Below, piece after piece: positions 43,252 to 43,497 of a DNA stretch of 43,497 nucleotides. Numbering within the stretch: the stretch's first letter is position 1; each line of letters opens with the position of its first letter. The notes beneath the pieces were generated by a model. It saw only the letters and a list, made by a program, of their open reading frames with translations. It did not search any database and was not told the origin of the DNA. The translations under genes and the position numbers were made by a program. Source of the stretch: an uncultured Clostridia bacterium (lineage in GTDB: Bacteria > Bacillota > Clostridia > Oscillospirales > Ruminococcaceae); the NCBI GenBank assembly GCA_947600065.1, contig CANQFZ010000013.1, forward strand, positions 1 to 43,497, written 5' to 3'.

Positions 43252-43497
43252 CTCTTATCTTTAACCTTTAAAGCGCTTTCTCTCTACGTTGTTTTTCTCG
43301 TTTTAACTTGTTTTCGGCTATAGGCGCATAATCGAAAGGAGTTAGCTTTTTTCATTCCGTTTCTTTGGTTCAAACGCACGCACCCATTTTGAACTTCGCT
43401 CATTTTCACTGTTGATAGACCAAACCGCGGAGGGAACCTGCCGGTTCCCCCGCTCCCCCTCCAGCGGTTTCCCGTTTCAAATGCAAGCATTTGAAAC
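43252..43497. other. Non-coding tail with three inverted repeats, cut by the window end
   Basis: No supported gene. Inverted repeats follow one another: GTTCAAA/TTTGAAC (43368-43374, 43388-43394); AAACCGC/GCGGTTT (43422-43428, 43464-43470) enclosing GGGAACC-TGCC-GGTTCCC (43432-43449); and a perfect hairpin GTTTCAAATGC-AA-GCATTTGAAAC (43474-43497) whose last base is the last base of the window. A loose 7-base-period run (TTAACTC, TTATCTT, TAACCTT) spans about 43246-43272. The pattern is reminiscent of a mobile-element end or a structured repeat family. Confidence 0.55.

Noticed and set aside
43284-43490. 68-residue open frame on the minus strand at the right edge
   Set aside because: It runs through the inverted repeats, has a low-complexity Arg/Gly start and lacks a convincing ribosome binding site.

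Overview
The window looks like a core chromosomal segment of a Gram-positive anaerobe of the class Clostridia, most likely an Oscillospiraceae/Ruminococcaceae gut bacterium in the [Eubacterium] siraeum or Ruminococcus range. I infer this from moderate GC with AT-rich intergenic regions, strong AGGAGG-type ribosome binding sites with several TTG starts, near-consensus sigma-A promoters with 17-bp spacers, type III glutamine synthetase (GlnN), FeoAB, an intracellular type I pullulanase with MalQ, and a YceG/TelA-type Ter operon. No rRNA, tRNA, CRISPR array, phage gene or transposase was seen. The species assignment is inference only.

Layout, left to right. (1) 1-5.8 kb: a heptamer-repeat tract, a small unknown gene downstream of carB (carA is not adjacent), a divergent diacylglycerol-kinase-family lipid kinase, and a convergent GtrA-family membrane protein. 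(2) 5.9-17.2 kb: a seven-gene Ter-type stress operon on the plus strand. It encodes a TerY-like vWA protein, a PP2C phosphatase, a Ser/Thr kinase with a zinc ribbon (together the TerY-P triad), a PMCA-type Ca2+ P-ATPase, a TerD protein with an N-terminal beta-helix-like module, a three-repeat YceG-like protein and TelA. It is preceded by a perfect TTGACA-N17-TATAAT promoter and a 105-bp palindrome, and ends in a strong terminator. (3) 17.2-21.3 kb, minus strand: prfB, polyphosphate kinase and a 43-aa acidic protein. The RF2 gene has no programmed frameshift, but its leader carries a 10-codon upstream ORF ending in UGA-C.

(4) 21.3-28.7 kb, minus strand: a tightly packed, partly overlapping run of comM-like AAA+ ATPase, malQ, a TtcA-like tRNA thiolation enzyme, pulA and an M24 aminopeptidase. 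MalQ and PulA together would process glycogen or maltodextrin in the cytosol. (5) 28.9-36.8 kb, plus strand: an RNA-modification and ribosome-maturation operon of rlmB, a large degenerate P1B-type ATPase-like membrane protein, tadA, a flippase, rimM, trmD (with a PUA-like C-terminal extension) and era. (6) 36.75-40.6 kb: a XRE regulator overlapping era tail to tail by CTAG, a divergent histidine phosphatase, a shared bidirectional terminator, and feoAB. (7) 40.8-43.5 kb: glnN behind a good promoter and a terminator-like leader hairpin, then a gene-poor tail with stacked hairpins, a promoter, an 8-codon ORF and the window's last bases forming a perfect hairpin.

The strongest candidates for something undescribed are the Ter operon with an embedded Ca2+ pump and TerD fusion, the pseudo-P-type ATPase in the RNA-modification operon, and the UGA-ended upstream ORF that may replace the RF2 frameshift autoregulator.
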